A DNA stretch of 64,000 bases from Myxococcaceae bacterium JPH2 (lineage in GTDB: Bacteria > Myxococcota > Myxococcia > Myxococcales > Myxococcaceae), in assembly GCA_016458225.1 (NCBI GenBank), contig JAEMGR010000005.1, forward strand, positions 806,001-870,000. Reading direction: 5' to 3'. Positions 1 through 7,938 of the stretch are shown here, piece by piece (position 1 is the stretch's first letter; each line of letters opens with the position of its first letter). The translations under genes were made by a program, and so were the position numbers. The notes under the pieces were generated by a model. The model was not told the DNA's origin. It was given only the letters and a program-made list of their open reading frames with translations, and did no database searches.

Positions 1-1104
1 CGGCGCGAGCCCCGGGTCCGTCCGAGTGGGCACGTTGACGTAGAAGCTCGGGTCCTCCGGCACACGGAAGCGCTCGAAGATGTCCTCGAACGAACCTCGG
101 TAGTCCCGACCGAACACGACGTTGTGGTGCAGGAGCCCTGGCACTCGCCGCTTCAAGCCCAGGTAGAGGAGGTAGGCGCTCGACGTGAAGCGCAGCGAGG
201 TGCGCCGCTTCAGCGGGGCGGCCTTCGGGTCCAGCAATGACTCGTAGGCATAGGGCAGGTCCGCGTTGCACAGCACCGCGTCCGCGCGAATCACTTCGCC
301 GCCCGCCAACCGCACGCCCGTGGCACGGCCGCCCTCCGTGAGGATGCGCTCCACGGGCGCGCCATAGCGGAAGCGCACACCCTCCTCGCGCCCCAGCCGC
401 TCCAGCGCGCGGGGAATGGCATACAGCCCGCCCTGGGGAAACCAGATGCCCACGCCCAGCTCCGTGAAGGGCAGCAGGCCGTACACGGCGGGAGACGCGT
501 ACGGGGACACGCCCAGGTACATCGTCTGGAAGGTCATCGCCGCGCGCAGCCGCTCGTCGCGGAAGAAGCGCGCCACGTCCGAGTACATGCGGCGGTGCGC
601 GCGCACGCGGAAGAGGCTCGCCAGCACGCGGGGCGACAGATAGTCCGTGAGCCCCGCGTAGTTGCGGCCCACCAGCCGGTCCAGGCTGATGCGGTACTGC
701 TCACGGCCCTGGGCCAGGAAGGCCAGGTAGCGCTGGTAGCTGCCGGGCTCCACGCGCTCCAGCTCGCGTCCCATGGCGCACAGCTCGGAGGTGAACGTGA
801 TGTGCGAGCCGTCGCGGAAGTGCACGCGGTAGTTCGGATCGCACCGCAGGAGCGTCAGGTAGTCCTCGATCCGCCGGCCAAGCGCGCGGAAGGTCTCCTC
901 GAACACCTCCGGCATCAACACGATGGTGGGGCCGATGTCCCACGTGAAGCCGTCCACCCGAAGCTGGTTGCAGCGCCCGCCGGGCCCCGCTGTCTTCTCC
1001 AGAACCTGGACGTCGAAGCCCTGGTGCGCGAGCCGCGCCGCCGCGGCCAGCCCGCCCACGCCCGCGCCCACCACCACCACGCTCGGCCTGTGGGGTCCGC
1101 TCAT
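1..1104 (-). CDS. crtI: CrtI-type phytoene desaturase (partial, runs off the window)
   Basis: FAD-dependent amine-oxidase-fold desaturase that introduces double bonds into phytoene-type carotenoids. Translating the minus strand from ATG at 1104 gives an uninterrupted frame to base 1. The N-terminus carries the dinucleotide-binding motif VVVVGAGVGGLAAA (about residues 9-22), followed by LEKTAGPGGRCNQ and DGFTWDIGPTIV, typical of CrtI enzymes. The start sits 7 nt after the crtE stop and has a GAGGA-like ribosome site inside the crtE end, so the two genes are probably one operon. The order crtE-crtI matches the start of the Myxococcus carotenoid operon, where one desaturase (CrtIb) follows crtE. 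Which of the two Myxococcus desaturases this is cannot be told from a partial protein. Confidence 0.9.
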   Translation of the reverse strand, partial: MSGPHRPSVVVVGAGVGGLAAAARLAHQGFDVQVLEKTAGPGGRCNQLRVDGFTWDIGPTIVLMPEVFEETFRALGRRIEDYLTLLRCDPNYRVHFRDGSHITFTSELCAMGRELERVEPGSYQRYLAFLAQGREQYRISLDRLVGRNYAGLTDYLSPRVLASLFRVRAHRRMYSDVARFFRDERLRAAMTFQTMYLGVSPYASPAVYGLLPFTELGVGIWFPQGGLYAIPRALERLGREEGVRFRYGAPVERILTEGGRATGVRLAGGEVIRADAVLCNADLPYAYESLLDPKAAPLKRRTSLRFTSSAYLLYLGLKRRVPGLLHHNVVFGRDYRGSFEDIFERFRVPEDPSFYVNVPTRTDPGLAP

Positions 1105-1111
1105 GACGTCC

Positions 1112-2197
1112 TCACGCGGCCCGGTACGTCAGCCGCTCGATGAGCGCGTCCAGCCGCTCGCGCATGCCTTGAGGATTGGGGAGCCCCCGGAGCGCACGAC
1201 GCGCGGCGCGAGAGCACTGCTCCACCCGCCGCTCACACGCGGCACGGCCCCCATGGAACTCCACCAGCGCCCGGGCCCGAGCCACCGCGGCGGCGTCCTT
1301 CTCTTCCGCGGGCAGCGACCACAGGGCATCCAGCTCGGCGCGGCCCTCGGGCGAGGCGCGCGTGTACGCGGCCAGCACCGGGAAGGTGCGCTTGCCTTGG
1401 ACGAAGTCGCTGTCGCAGGACTTGCCCGCCACGCCCGAGTCGCCGAAGAGGCCCAGCAGGTCGTCGCGGAGCTGGTAGGCCAGCCCCACGTGGCGCCCCA
1501 CGCGCTCCAGTCCTTCCGTCAGCGCCTCGTCGCCACCCGCGAGCATGGCCCCGCACACCAACGGCGCGCAGAAGCCGTAGCGCGCCGTCTTCAAGTGCGC
1601 CACCCGCAGCGCCTGGAACAGCGTCACCTCGGACAGCGGCGCGCGCGACACCTCCAGGTCCAGGAACTGTCCCGCCGCGGTGTGCCGGCACACGCCCAGG
1701 TAGTAGCGCGCCACGTCCATGACGCCGGGCAGCCCACACTCGAGCAGCGCCTCCAGTGCCCGCGCGAAGAGGTGGTCCCCCATCACCACCGCCAGGTCCT
1801 CGCCCGCGCGCCCCGCCGCCAGCATCGAGTGCAGCGCGGGCCCACCTCGGCGCGTCGCCGCCTGGTCCGCCACATCGTCATGGATGAGCAGGAACGTGTG
1901 CAGCAGCTCCAGGCCCGCCGCGAAGCGCCACAGCTCCGGCGGCACCCCCGAGGTGCCCCGAGCCAGCCCATAGCCCGCCAGCACCAACGCGGGCCGCAGC
2001 CGCTTCGCCGGCCGCAGGGCATAGGCCCTCGCGCGCGCCCTCGCCTGGGTCCAGCGCTCGTCCAGGCCCACCTCGTCCGGCAGCTCGAACAGCTCCGCCA
2101 ACGAGGACTCCACCTGCCCCTGCACGCACTTCAGCCACGCCTGTTCGAGCGACGGCGCTTCACCCGCCGACTGCGCGTTGGGAGGCACGGGGGCCAT
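1112..2197 (-). CDS. crtE: Geranylgeranyl diphosphate synthase
   Basis: Polyprenyl synthase that makes geranylgeranyl diphosphate, the C20 precursor for carotenoids. Both aspartate-rich motifs are visible: LIHDDVAD (first DDxxD) and YQLRDDLLGLFGD (second). The GPALHSM and VMGDHLFARALE segments are also typical of the family. The frame is open up to a GTG at 2239. I prefer ATG at 2197 (MAPVPPNAQ) because a GAGG ribosome site precedes it, and because the likely promoter at 2245-2273 would leave almost no leader before 2239. The protein is about 361 residues, normal for the family. It is the first gene of the minus-strand operon, followed by crtI, and is probably controlled through the 11-bp repeat region upstream. 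Confidence 0.93.
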   Translation of the reverse strand: MAPVPPNAQSAGEAPSLEQAWLKCVQGQVESSLAELFELPDEVGLDERWTQARARARAYALRPAKRLRPALVLAGYGLARGTSGVPPELWRFAAGLELLHTFLLIHDDVADQAATRRGGPALHSMLAAGRAGEDLAVVMGDHLFARALEALLECGLPGVMDVARYYLGVCRHTAAGQFLDLEVSRAPLSEVTLFQALRVAHLKTARYGFCAPLVCGAMLAGGDEALTEGLERVGRHVGLAYQLRDDLLGLFGDSGVAGKSCDSDFVQGKRTFPVLAAYTRASPEGRAELDALWSLPAEEKDAAAVARARALVEFHGGRAACERRVEQCSRAARRALRGLPNPQGMRERLDALIERLTYRAA

Positions 2198-2244
2198 GCG
2201 GCGGACCTCACGGAAGAGAGGACGGACTGCGGCCTTCACCCCAG

Positions 2245-2306
2245 AGGTAGCGTTTGCGTCTAGCGCTTGTCAAGACTATGTCCAATGTTTGTTTCAACCC
2301 TGTACA
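2245..2306 (-). promoter_or_regulatory. Promoter and CarH/CarA-like operator of the crt operon
   Basis: Reading the minus strand there is a perfect -35 TTGACA (2268-2273), a 17-nt spacer and a -10-like CTACCT (2245-2250). Upstream, four half-sites sit exactly 11 bp apart: TGTACA (2301-2306), GAAACA (2290-2295), TGGACA (2279-2284) and TTGACA itself. All end in ACA and the last overlaps the -35. In known B12-dependent CarH photoreceptors, 11-bp direct repeats running into the -35 form the operator, and Myxococcus crt operons are repressed by CarA/CarH in the dark. The repeats are seen; the regulator is inferred. Confidence 0.55.
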
Positions 2307-2319
2307 GAGGAGTGCCCCG

Positions 2320-2868
2320 ATGAAGACGTGGCTGGCTGGCGTGCTCTCGGCGACCCTGGCGGCGGGAGGAGTCCCTGTCTCGGGCCCCCGGGACGCGACG
2401 TTGCGCGGTTCGAGCGGGGCGGAGGTGAAGCTGTCCCGCTGGCGAGGCAAGCCGGTCATCCTCTTCTACGAGGACCGGGACTCCACCACGCTCAACGCGG
2501 CCTTGAAGGAAGAGCTGTTCGCCAAGGGCCGCGAGCACGGGCTCTTGAGCGCCGCGTGGGTGGTGGCGGTCGCGAACCTCCAGCGCTACGACTTCTTCCC
2601 CGCTCGGCAGATCGCCCTCTCCTACGTGCGCGACGAGGAGAAGAAGGTCGGAATCCCCATCCTCGTGGACCTGGACGGGACGCTGGGCCGGGCGCCGTGG
2701 GAGCTGCCCACCAAGACCTCCAACGTGCTGCTCCTGGACGCCACCGGCGCCGTCGTCTTCCAGCACGCCGGGCGGATGAAGCCCGAGGAGCGCGCGGCCT
2801 TCTTCGTCCAGCTCGGCACCTTGGTGGGGCAGGACCTGGGACAGCCCGCGCCAGGACCCACCCCGTGA
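2320..2868 (+). CDS. Secreted thioredoxin-fold protein without a CxxC pair
   Basis: A 182-residue protein beginning MKTWLAGVLSATLAAGG, a probable signal peptide. The body resembles the thioredoxin/peroxiredoxin fold (GKPVILFYEDRDS, then LLLDATGAVVFQHAG near the C-terminus). The place where a CxxC motif would sit reads YEDRDS, so no redox cysteine pair is present and catalysis by thiol exchange is unlikely. ATG at 2320 is chosen because GAGGAG lies just upstream and the signal peptide starts there; the frame itself extends to 2254. The gene diverges from crtE and shares its regulatory region. Its GTGA stop region overlaps the next gene by 4 nt, suggesting translational coupling. The role is unknown. 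Confidence 0.75.
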   Translation: MKTWLAGVLSATLAAGGVPVSGPRDATLRGSSGAEVKLSRWRGKPVILFYEDRDSTTLNAALKEELFAKGREHGLLSAAWVVAVANLQRYDFFPARQIALSYVRDEEKKVGIPILVDLDGTLGRAPWELPTKTSNVLLLDATGAVVFQHAGRMKPEERAAFFVQLGTLVGQDLGQPAPGPTP

Positions 2869-3782
2869 AGGTCGCCGTCACCGGCGCGAGCGGCTTCCTG
2901 GGCGCTCGACTTGTTCAGCGTTTGTGCGAGGTGGGGCATGAGGTCCACGTCCTCTCGCGCAACCTTGAACGAACCCTGGCCAGTCTTCCGGCAGGCGTCA
3001 CGGGGACCTGCTGGGTGGGGCCGGAGGTGCCTGAAGGCGCGCTGGTGGGAGCGGAGGCCGTGGTGCATCTGGCCGGTGAGCCGGTGGATCAACGGTGGAC
3101 GCACGAGGCGAAGCAGCGCATCCACGACAGCCGCGTGTTCGGCACGCGGGCCGTGGTGGACGCGATGGTGCGCGGGGGGACGGCGCGGCGGTTCGTGTCG
3201 GCGTCCGCGGTGGGCTACTACGGCGGCGCGCGGGAGGCACAGCCGCTGACCGAGTCCCATGCTCCGGGCGACGACTTCCTCGCGCGCGTGTGTCAGGCCT
3301 GGGAGACGGAGGCCCTGCGGGCGCGAGCCACGGGCGTGGCCACCGCGGTGCTGCGCATCGGCGTGGTGCTGCACCCCTCGGGCGGCGCGCTGCATCGGAT
3401 GCTGCCGCTGTTCCGCGTGGGGGCGGGCGGGCGCGTGGGCTCAGGGTTGCAGTACGTGAGCTGGGTGCACCGCGAGGACCTCGTGGAGCTGCTGCGATTC
3501 ACCCTAGAGCATCCGGAGCTGGAGGGCGCGCTCAACGCCACGTCCCCCGTGCCCGTGACGAACACCGAGTTCGCGCATGCGCTGGGCCGCGTGATGGAGC
3601 GCCCGTCCGGAATGCACGTGCCGGGCATCGTGCTCAAGGCCCGCTTCGGAGAGATGGCGCGCGTGGTGCTGGAGGGCCAGCGGGTGCTGCCGGCGCGCGC
3701 GCTGGAAGCAGGCTTCGTCTTTCAACACCCCGAGCTGGAAGCCGCGCTGAGGGACCTGCTGGGACCGGCCGCGCTCGCATAG
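2865..3782 (+). CDS. TIGR01777-family NAD-dependent epimerase (SDR39U1-like)
   Basis: Extended short-chain dehydrogenase of the TIGR01777/YfcH type. The Rossmann motif TGASGFLG is at residues 5-12, then VVHLAGEPV, the segment SASAVGYYG and a DUF1731-like C-terminus ending in RALEAGFVFQHPELEAAL. About 305 residues, the family norm. The GTG start at 2865 overlaps the stop of the preceding gene (GTGA), and no ATG upstream gives family-like sequence. These proteins are widespread, but their substrate is not settled. It forms a tight plus-strand group with the thioredoxin-like gene before and the esterase after. Confidence 0.9.
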   Translation: MKVAVTGASGFLGARLVQRLCEVGHEVHVLSRNLERTLASLPAGVTGTCWVGPEVPEGALVGAEAVVHLAGEPVDQRWTHEAKQRIHDSRVFGTRAVVDAMVRGGTARRFVSASAVGYYGGAREAQPLTESHAPGDDFLARVCQAWETEALRARATGVATAVLRIGVVLHPSGGALHRMLPLFRVGAGGRVGSGLQYVSWVHREDLVELLRFTLEHPELEGALNATSPVPVTNTEFAHALGRVMERPSGMHVPGIVLKARFGEMARVVLEGQRVLPARALEAGFVFQHPELEAALRDLLGPAALA

Positions 3783-3794
3783 GGTTGTCCGCGC

Positions 3795-4832
3795 ATGGAC
3801 GCGAAGCGCACCCCGGTCATCGACGGCGACACGGCGACGTTCCTCTGGCGCGGGCGCGGCGGCGTGCGCGTGCACGGCGACTTCCAGGACTGGCAGGGCG
3901 AGCCTCTTCCCCTGGAGCGCGTGGGCCCCAACCTGTGGGCGCGAACGCTGACGCTGCCTCGGGATGCCTACGTGGAGTATGCGCTCTTCGACGCGCACGG
4001 CCGCCGCGTGAGGGATCCGCTCAACCCCCGCGTCTCGGACAACGGCTTCGGCGACGAGAACCACTGCTTCTACATGCCCGAGGGCGGCCCCACGCCGTTC
4101 GCGCGGCGACTCCCCGGCGTGCCGCGCGGACAGCTGACTCGGCACACGGTGGAGACGGGGGACCAGGCCGTGGGCGCGCGCCGCGCGGTGACGCTCTACG
4201 CGCCACCCGTGACAGGCCCCGTACCGTTGGTGGTGGTGCTGGATGGAGAGGATTACCTGCGGCGCGCGCGGCTGCCCGTGCTGGTGGACAACCTCATCGC
4301 GCAGCAGCGCATGCGTCCCGTGGCGCTGGCCTTCGTCTCCAACGGCGCCGAGGCCCGCACGCCCGAGTACACGTGCAGCGAGGCCACCGTGCGCTTCCTG
4401 CTCAACGCCGTGCTCCCCCTGGCGCGGCGCGAGCTGCCCCTCCTGGATGAGCGCGCGCATCCGGGAGCCCACGCGGTGCTCGGCGCGTCCTATGGCGGCC
4501 TCATGGCCCTCTTCGCCGCCCAGCGCGCGCCGGAGGTCTTCGGTCACGTGCTGGCGCAGTCCGGCGCGTACGCACTGGATGGCTGGGACTTCGTCGTCTT
4601 CGAGCTGGCCCGGCGCCCCCACCAGCGCCCCCTCTCCGTCTGGATGGACTGCGGCGGCTTCGAGGGGCTCCTGGAGGGCAACCGACGCATCGCGCCGCTG
4701 CTGACCTCGGCCGGTCACCGGGTGGCGCTCCGGGAGTACAGCGGCGGCCACAACTATCCTGCCTGGCGGGACGACCTCCCCCACGGGCTGGCGTTTATTT
4801 TCCCACATCCACCCACTTCCCGTTCGGAATGA
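3795..4832 (+). CDS. Enterochelin-esterase-like alpha/beta hydrolase with N-terminal Ig-like module
   Basis: A 345-residue hydrolase of the putative esterase (Esterase D/Fes) family. Residues 1-90 look like the carbohydrate-module-48-like domain found in Fes enzymes (VRVHGDFQDW, then YVEYALFDAHGRRVRDPLNP). The catalytic domain shows LVVVLDGEDYL, the nucleophile elbow GASYGG (Ser) and a C-terminal GGHNYPAWRDD supplying the His. Fes-type enzymes hydrolyse trilactone siderophores, but this subfamily includes general esterases, so the substrate is not assigned. No signal peptide is seen. It starts 12 nt after the epimerase gene, so the genes are probably co-transcribed. Confidence 0.85.
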   Translation: MDAKRTPVIDGDTATFLWRGRGGVRVHGDFQDWQGEPLPLERVGPNLWARTLTLPRDAYVEYALFDAHGRRVRDPLNPRVSDNGFGDENHCFYMPEGGPTPFARRLPGVPRGQLTRHTVETGDQAVGARRAVTLYAPPVTGPVPLVVVLDGEDYLRRARLPVLVDNLIAQQRMRPVALAFVSNGAEARTPEYTCSEATVRFLLNAVLPLARRELPLLDERAHPGAHAVLGASYGGLMALFAAQRAPEVFGHVLAQSGAYALDGWDFVVFELARRPHQRPLSVWMDCGGFEGLLEGNRRIAPLLTSAGHRVALREYSGGHNYPAWRDDLPHGLAFIFPHPPTSRSE

Positions 4833-4920
4833 AGCAACCTGGACGAGGGCAGGTGCGATAACCACCGTGGGCCATCCTGGGGCGATCACCGCCTCGGGCT
4901 TTCCCGCCCGGAGTCCCGCC

Positions 4921-5595
4921 ATGTCCCGCGTCGATGGTGGCAACCGCCCCCCCTCCTCGTCGAGGCGCCCGGAAACGGAGCGCCCCGAGCGGGGTGACGT
5001 GTCGCGCGAGAAGAAGCCCGAGGCACCGGCCGCGCGGCCCACCGGCGCCAAGTCCCAGGCGCCCACCGGCGCCAAGTCCCAGGCGCCCACCGGCGCCCAG
5101 TCCAAAGAAGTGATGTCGAACCAGACGATGCGTCCCTTTCAAGGGCGGAGCGACTTCGAACCCGCCCGCCCCACCGCGCGGCCCACGCCGCCGGCCCGTC
5201 CCGCCATCTCTCCGGCGGACGCCGAATCCATTGCCCAGGCCGACGCGGAGCTGGGCCTCCTCGAAGAGTTCCCGGACCAGGACGCGCAGGGCGGTCTGGC
5301 GTCCGCGATGCTGCACGCGCACTCGGATGCGCCGGTGTCGCAGAACCGCATCGTGGAGCGGCTGAAGCAGGACGGTCGCCTGGAGGCCCTCTTCGGCGAG
5401 GTGTTCCGCGACGGCAATCCCTACGTGGAGCAGCCGCACCGCAAGGCCATCGTGCGCGCGCTCGACACGGCGATGGAGCGCGGCACCGTCACGACGGACG
5501 ACATCAAGGCCTTCGCGCGTGGTGCCTACGCTCAGGAGTGGCGCGAGATTGGCGCCGCGCTCGGCGGCACGGCGCAGCCCGCGAAGGTGAAGTAG
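4921..5595 (+). CDS. Hypothetical protein with Pro/Ser-rich repeat N-terminus
   Basis: A 224-residue protein that I do not recognise. Residues 1-100 are low-complexity (Ser, Arg, Pro, Ala) and contain the tandem peptide TGAKSQAP repeated two and a half times. Residues 100-224 look folded and helical (DAELGLLEEFPDQDAQGG, FGEVFRDGNPYVEQPHR, KAFARGAYAQEWREIG). ATG at 4921 is chosen over the upstream in-frame codon at 4867 because CGGAG precedes it. No signal peptide or membrane segment. It lies between the esterase and a convergent gene. Confidence 0.65.
   Translation: MSRVDGGNRPPSSSRRPETERPERGDVSREKKPEAPAARPTGAKSQAPTGAKSQAPTGAQSKEVMSNQTMRPFQGRSDFEPARPTARPTPPARPAISPADAESIAQADAELGLLEEFPDQDAQGGLASAMLHAHSDAPVSQNRIVERLKQDGRLEALFGEVFRDGNPYVEQPHRKAIVRALDTAMERGTVTTDDIKAFARGAYAQEWREIGAALGGTAQPAKVK
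5041..5103 (+). repeat. 24-bp in-frame tandem repeat
   Basis: Two exact copies of a 24-bp unit (5041-5064, 5065-5088) beginning ACCGGCGCCAAGTCCC, and a partial third copy with one change (5089-5103). It encodes the TGAKSQAP peptide repeats of the surrounding gene. Such in-frame repeats can change copy number by slippage. Confidence 0.9.
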
Positions 5596-5607
5596 CAGCG
5601 CCCGCGG

Positions 5608-6255
5608 TTACCGCGCCACCATCGGGAGCCGCCGCACCAGCGCGCTCCGCACGGCCTGCGTGACCGCGTCCGCGTCCGCGCTGAGCTCCTCGGGCATCCA
5701 GAAGTAGAGCACCCGCTCCTCCACCTCCACCTGGGACCGCACGCAGCGCAGTCCGTCGATCTCCGCGCGCTCCGGGCTCTCGGGCAGGCACTGCTTGCAC
5801 AGGCAGGGCAGCGGCGCGCCCGTCCCATGCGCGGTGAGGTTGATGGCGGGGCGCGAGCCCTTCGCGGCCTGCAGCAGGCTCGCGGCGTCCTCGGCGGTCA
5901 GCGCGCGCGGCGTCTGGAGCGACATGCCCAGGGCGCCCTTCGCGGCCTGGATTCCCTTGCCGGATGCGAAGCGGATGCTCGGGATGAGCGAGGTGACGTC
6001 GGTGATGGGGATGCGGTTGGCTGATGAGCGCCAGCCATCGTCATCCTGCTCGGGTGAGCGCAGCACGGCCACCAGCCACAGCGCCTCGTCCGGCGGACGC
6101 ACCGTCACGAGGAACAGGTTCCCGCCCGCTTCGAGCGGCTCCAAGGCGCGGCTGTTGCTGCGGTAGACGTCCAGCGGCAGCACGTCGCCGGGGGAGAGGC
6201 CCGCCGCCTGCTTCTCGAAGATGGCCTTGCTGATGATGGCCAGCATGTCAGGCAT
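5608..6255 (-). CDS. Conserved hypothetical protein with CxCxxC motif
   Basis: About 215 residues, not recognised. It begins MPDMLAIISKAIFEKQ. ATG at 6255 or 6246 are both possible and neither has a strong ribosome site. The upstream extension to 6522 in this frame is Arg/Ser-rich shadow sequence. The middle is beta-rich (NLFLVTVRPPDEALWLVAVLR). A CLCKQCLP motif near the centre could bind a metal or form disulfides. The end reads VEERVLYFWMPEELSADADAV. No signal peptide. It converges with the preceding hypothetical gene and its start is only 37 nt from the divergent HEAT-repeat gene. Confidence 0.65.
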   Translation of the reverse strand: MPDMLAIISKAIFEKQAAGLSPGDVLPLDVYRSNSRALEPLEAGGNLFLVTVRPPDEALWLVAVLRSPEQDDDGWRSSANRIPITDVTSLIPSIRFASGKGIQAAKGALGMSLQTPRALTAEDAASLLQAAKGSRPAINLTAHGTGAPLPCLCKQCLPESPERAEIDGLRCVRSQVEVEERVLYFWMPEELSADADAVTQAVRSALVRRLPMVAR

Positions 6256-6292
6256 GTCGCGGACTCTAGCAGGAGGCATAGAGTCCGCGCGG

Positions 6293-6880
6293 ATGCCCGA
6301 CCTGGACCCCGCCCTGGTGCGGCTGCTCGACGAGGATGCGCAGGTGCGCCGCGACGCGGTCGACGCCGTGGACCTCACGTCCTCCCCGGGCCGATATGCC
6401 CTGCGACAGGCCCTGCTGACGGACGAGGACGCCCAGGTGCGCGCGGCGGCGGCGCATCGGCTGGGGGACGCACGCGACGCGCGCTTCATCCCCGCCCTGC
6501 TCGAGTCCCTGCGCGACGCCATGCCCAGCGTGCGTGATCGCTCATGGCGCGCGCTGGCGAGGCTCGGGGCGGAGGCGCTGCTGCCCCCAGCCCGCCGCGC
6601 GGCCCGCGAGGAGTCCGTGTGGTGGGTGCGCCGCGCGGCCGTGCGCGCCGCCGCGTCGCTCGCCCACCCCGAGGCGTTGGAGGTGCTGCTGATCGCCCTG
6701 GAGGACCCCTTCTGGCGCGTGCGTCACGCGGCGGTGCAGGCGTTGGGGTGGCTCGGCGCGGAGGACGCGCGAGTCCGGGAGCGCGTCCAGCAGGCGGCGG
6801 AACAGACGCCCCAGGGCCCGCTGCGCTCGGCGGCCACCTACCTGGAAGGCGTGTGGCGCGAGGCCGCGTCCCGCGCGTAA
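6293..6880 (+). CDS. HEAT-repeat protein
   Basis: About 195 residues made almost entirely of HEAT-like helical repeats. Recurrent units such as DEDAQVRRDAVDAV, DEDAQVRAAAAHRLGD, DPFWRVRHAAVQALGWLG recur every 30-40 residues. These repeats form a superhelical scaffold for protein binding; there is no catalytic motif. ATG at 6293 begins MPDLDPALVRLLDEDAQ. The open frame extends to 6221, but that part overlaps the divergent gene and is not HEAT-like. Partner unknown. Confidence 0.8.
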   Translation: MPDLDPALVRLLDEDAQVRRDAVDAVDLTSSPGRYALRQALLTDEDAQVRAAAAHRLGDARDARFIPALLESLRDAMPSVRDRSWRALARLGAEALLPPARRAAREESVWWVRRAAVRAAASLAHPEALEVLLIALEDPFWRVRHAAVQALGWLGAEDARVRERVQQAAEQTPQGPLRSAATYLEGVWREAASRA

Positions 6881-6974
6881 GGCCTGCTTAAGACTCCTCC
6901 CCGATAAGCGCACGGTCGCGACCCATGAAGGGCGCGGCTGCGCGTGGCGCGTCGTCACGCCGGGAGGAATCGGG

Positions 6975-7937
6975 ATGAGCAACCCAGTCAGGAACGACAC
7001 GCCCCCCATCGATGCCACGCGGCGCAAGATCCTCCGAGGCATCGGGCTGGCGCTGGCCGCCGCTCCCCTGGGGCGCCTCCTCGCCGCCTGCGGAGAGGGC
7101 ACCACCCCCACCGAGCCGCTGTCGGACGCGGGCACGCTCCTGGACTCCGGAGTCCCCGCTGAAAACTGGGCCACCGGCGGCACGGCGGTCATGCGCGGCG
7201 GCTATCCAGATCCGTTCGCGTCTGGCATTGGCAGCACGTGCAAGCTGACGTGCGAGGCGACGCTGGGCCCCTGCTACGCGCGGACGCTGGAGCGCCAGGA
7301 CATCAGCGAGGGCCATGACGGCCTCCCGGTGCGTCTGGCCTTCCTCATCGTGGACGAGACGTGCAAGCCCATCCCGAACGCCAGCGTGGACATCTGGCAC
7401 GCCGCGCCCGAGGGTCTCTACTCGGGAGACGACGCGAGCACGTTCTGCACCTCGGCGGACGCGAAGGCCGTGGCCGCGCGCTGGTTCCGAGGCGTGCAGA
7501 CCACGGACGCGAACGGACGCGTGCAGTTCGATACGTGCTTCCCCGGCTGGTACAGCAGCCGCACCATCCACATCCACTTCACGGTGCGACTCAACGGCCA
7601 GGAGTACGTGACGTCGCAGCTCTTCTTCGACGACGCGCTGGACGACGACATCGTCAACACGCAGCCGCTGTACAACGCGCGCGGTCCTCGTGACACGACG
7701 AACGCGCACGACAACGTCGTCTCGGCGGACTCCGTCGTGGACTACCTGTTCCAGACGCAGCGCATGCCGGACGGCGCGATGCTCGCGTGGAAGACGCTCG
7801 TCATCCGCTCCTCGCTCGACGCCGCGCGGTGCCAGGTGCCGGGTGGCAGCGGCGGCGGTCCGGGTGGACCGGGCGGCGATGGCGGCATGGGTCCTCCGCC
7901 GGGCTTCGACGGCGGCATGGGCCCGCCGCCTCCGTGA
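6975..7937 (+). CDS. Intradiol ring-cleavage dioxygenase-like Tat lipoprotein
   Basis: A 320-residue protein of the protocatechuate/catechol 1,2-dioxygenase fold. The N-terminus has a twin-arginine stretch (TRRKILRG), a hydrophobic segment and a lipobox ending LLAAC, so it is probably exported folded and lipid-anchored. The dioxygenase core shows VDIWHAAPEGLYS and, further on, PGWYSSRTIHIHF. The Tyr of GPCY, the Tyr of GWY and the two His of HIHF are the expected Fe(III) ligands, so the metal site looks intact. The C-terminus is a Gly/Pro-rich tail with two copies of DGGMGPPP. GGGAGGAAT lies upstream of ATG 6975. The substrate of exported intradiol-like proteins is not known. Confidence 0.85.
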   Translation: MSNPVRNDTPPIDATRRKILRGIGLALAAAPLGRLLAACGEGTTPTEPLSDAGTLLDSGVPAENWATGGTAVMRGGYPDPFASGIGSTCKLTCEATLGPCYARTLERQDISEGHDGLPVRLAFLIVDETCKPIPNASVDIWHAAPEGLYSGDDASTFCTSADAKAVAARWFRGVQTTDANGRVQFDTCFPGWYSSRTIHIHFTVRLNGQEYVTSQLFFDDALDDDIVNTQPLYNARGPRDTTNAHDNVVSADSVVDYLFQTQRMPDGAMLAWKTLVIRSSLDAARCQVPGGSGGGPGGPGGDGGMGPPPGFDGGMGPPPP

Positions 7938-7938
7938 C

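Noticed and set aside
4867-4920. Earlier start for the repeat-containing hypothetical gene
   Set aside because: The CGGAG ribosome site fits ATG 4921 better.
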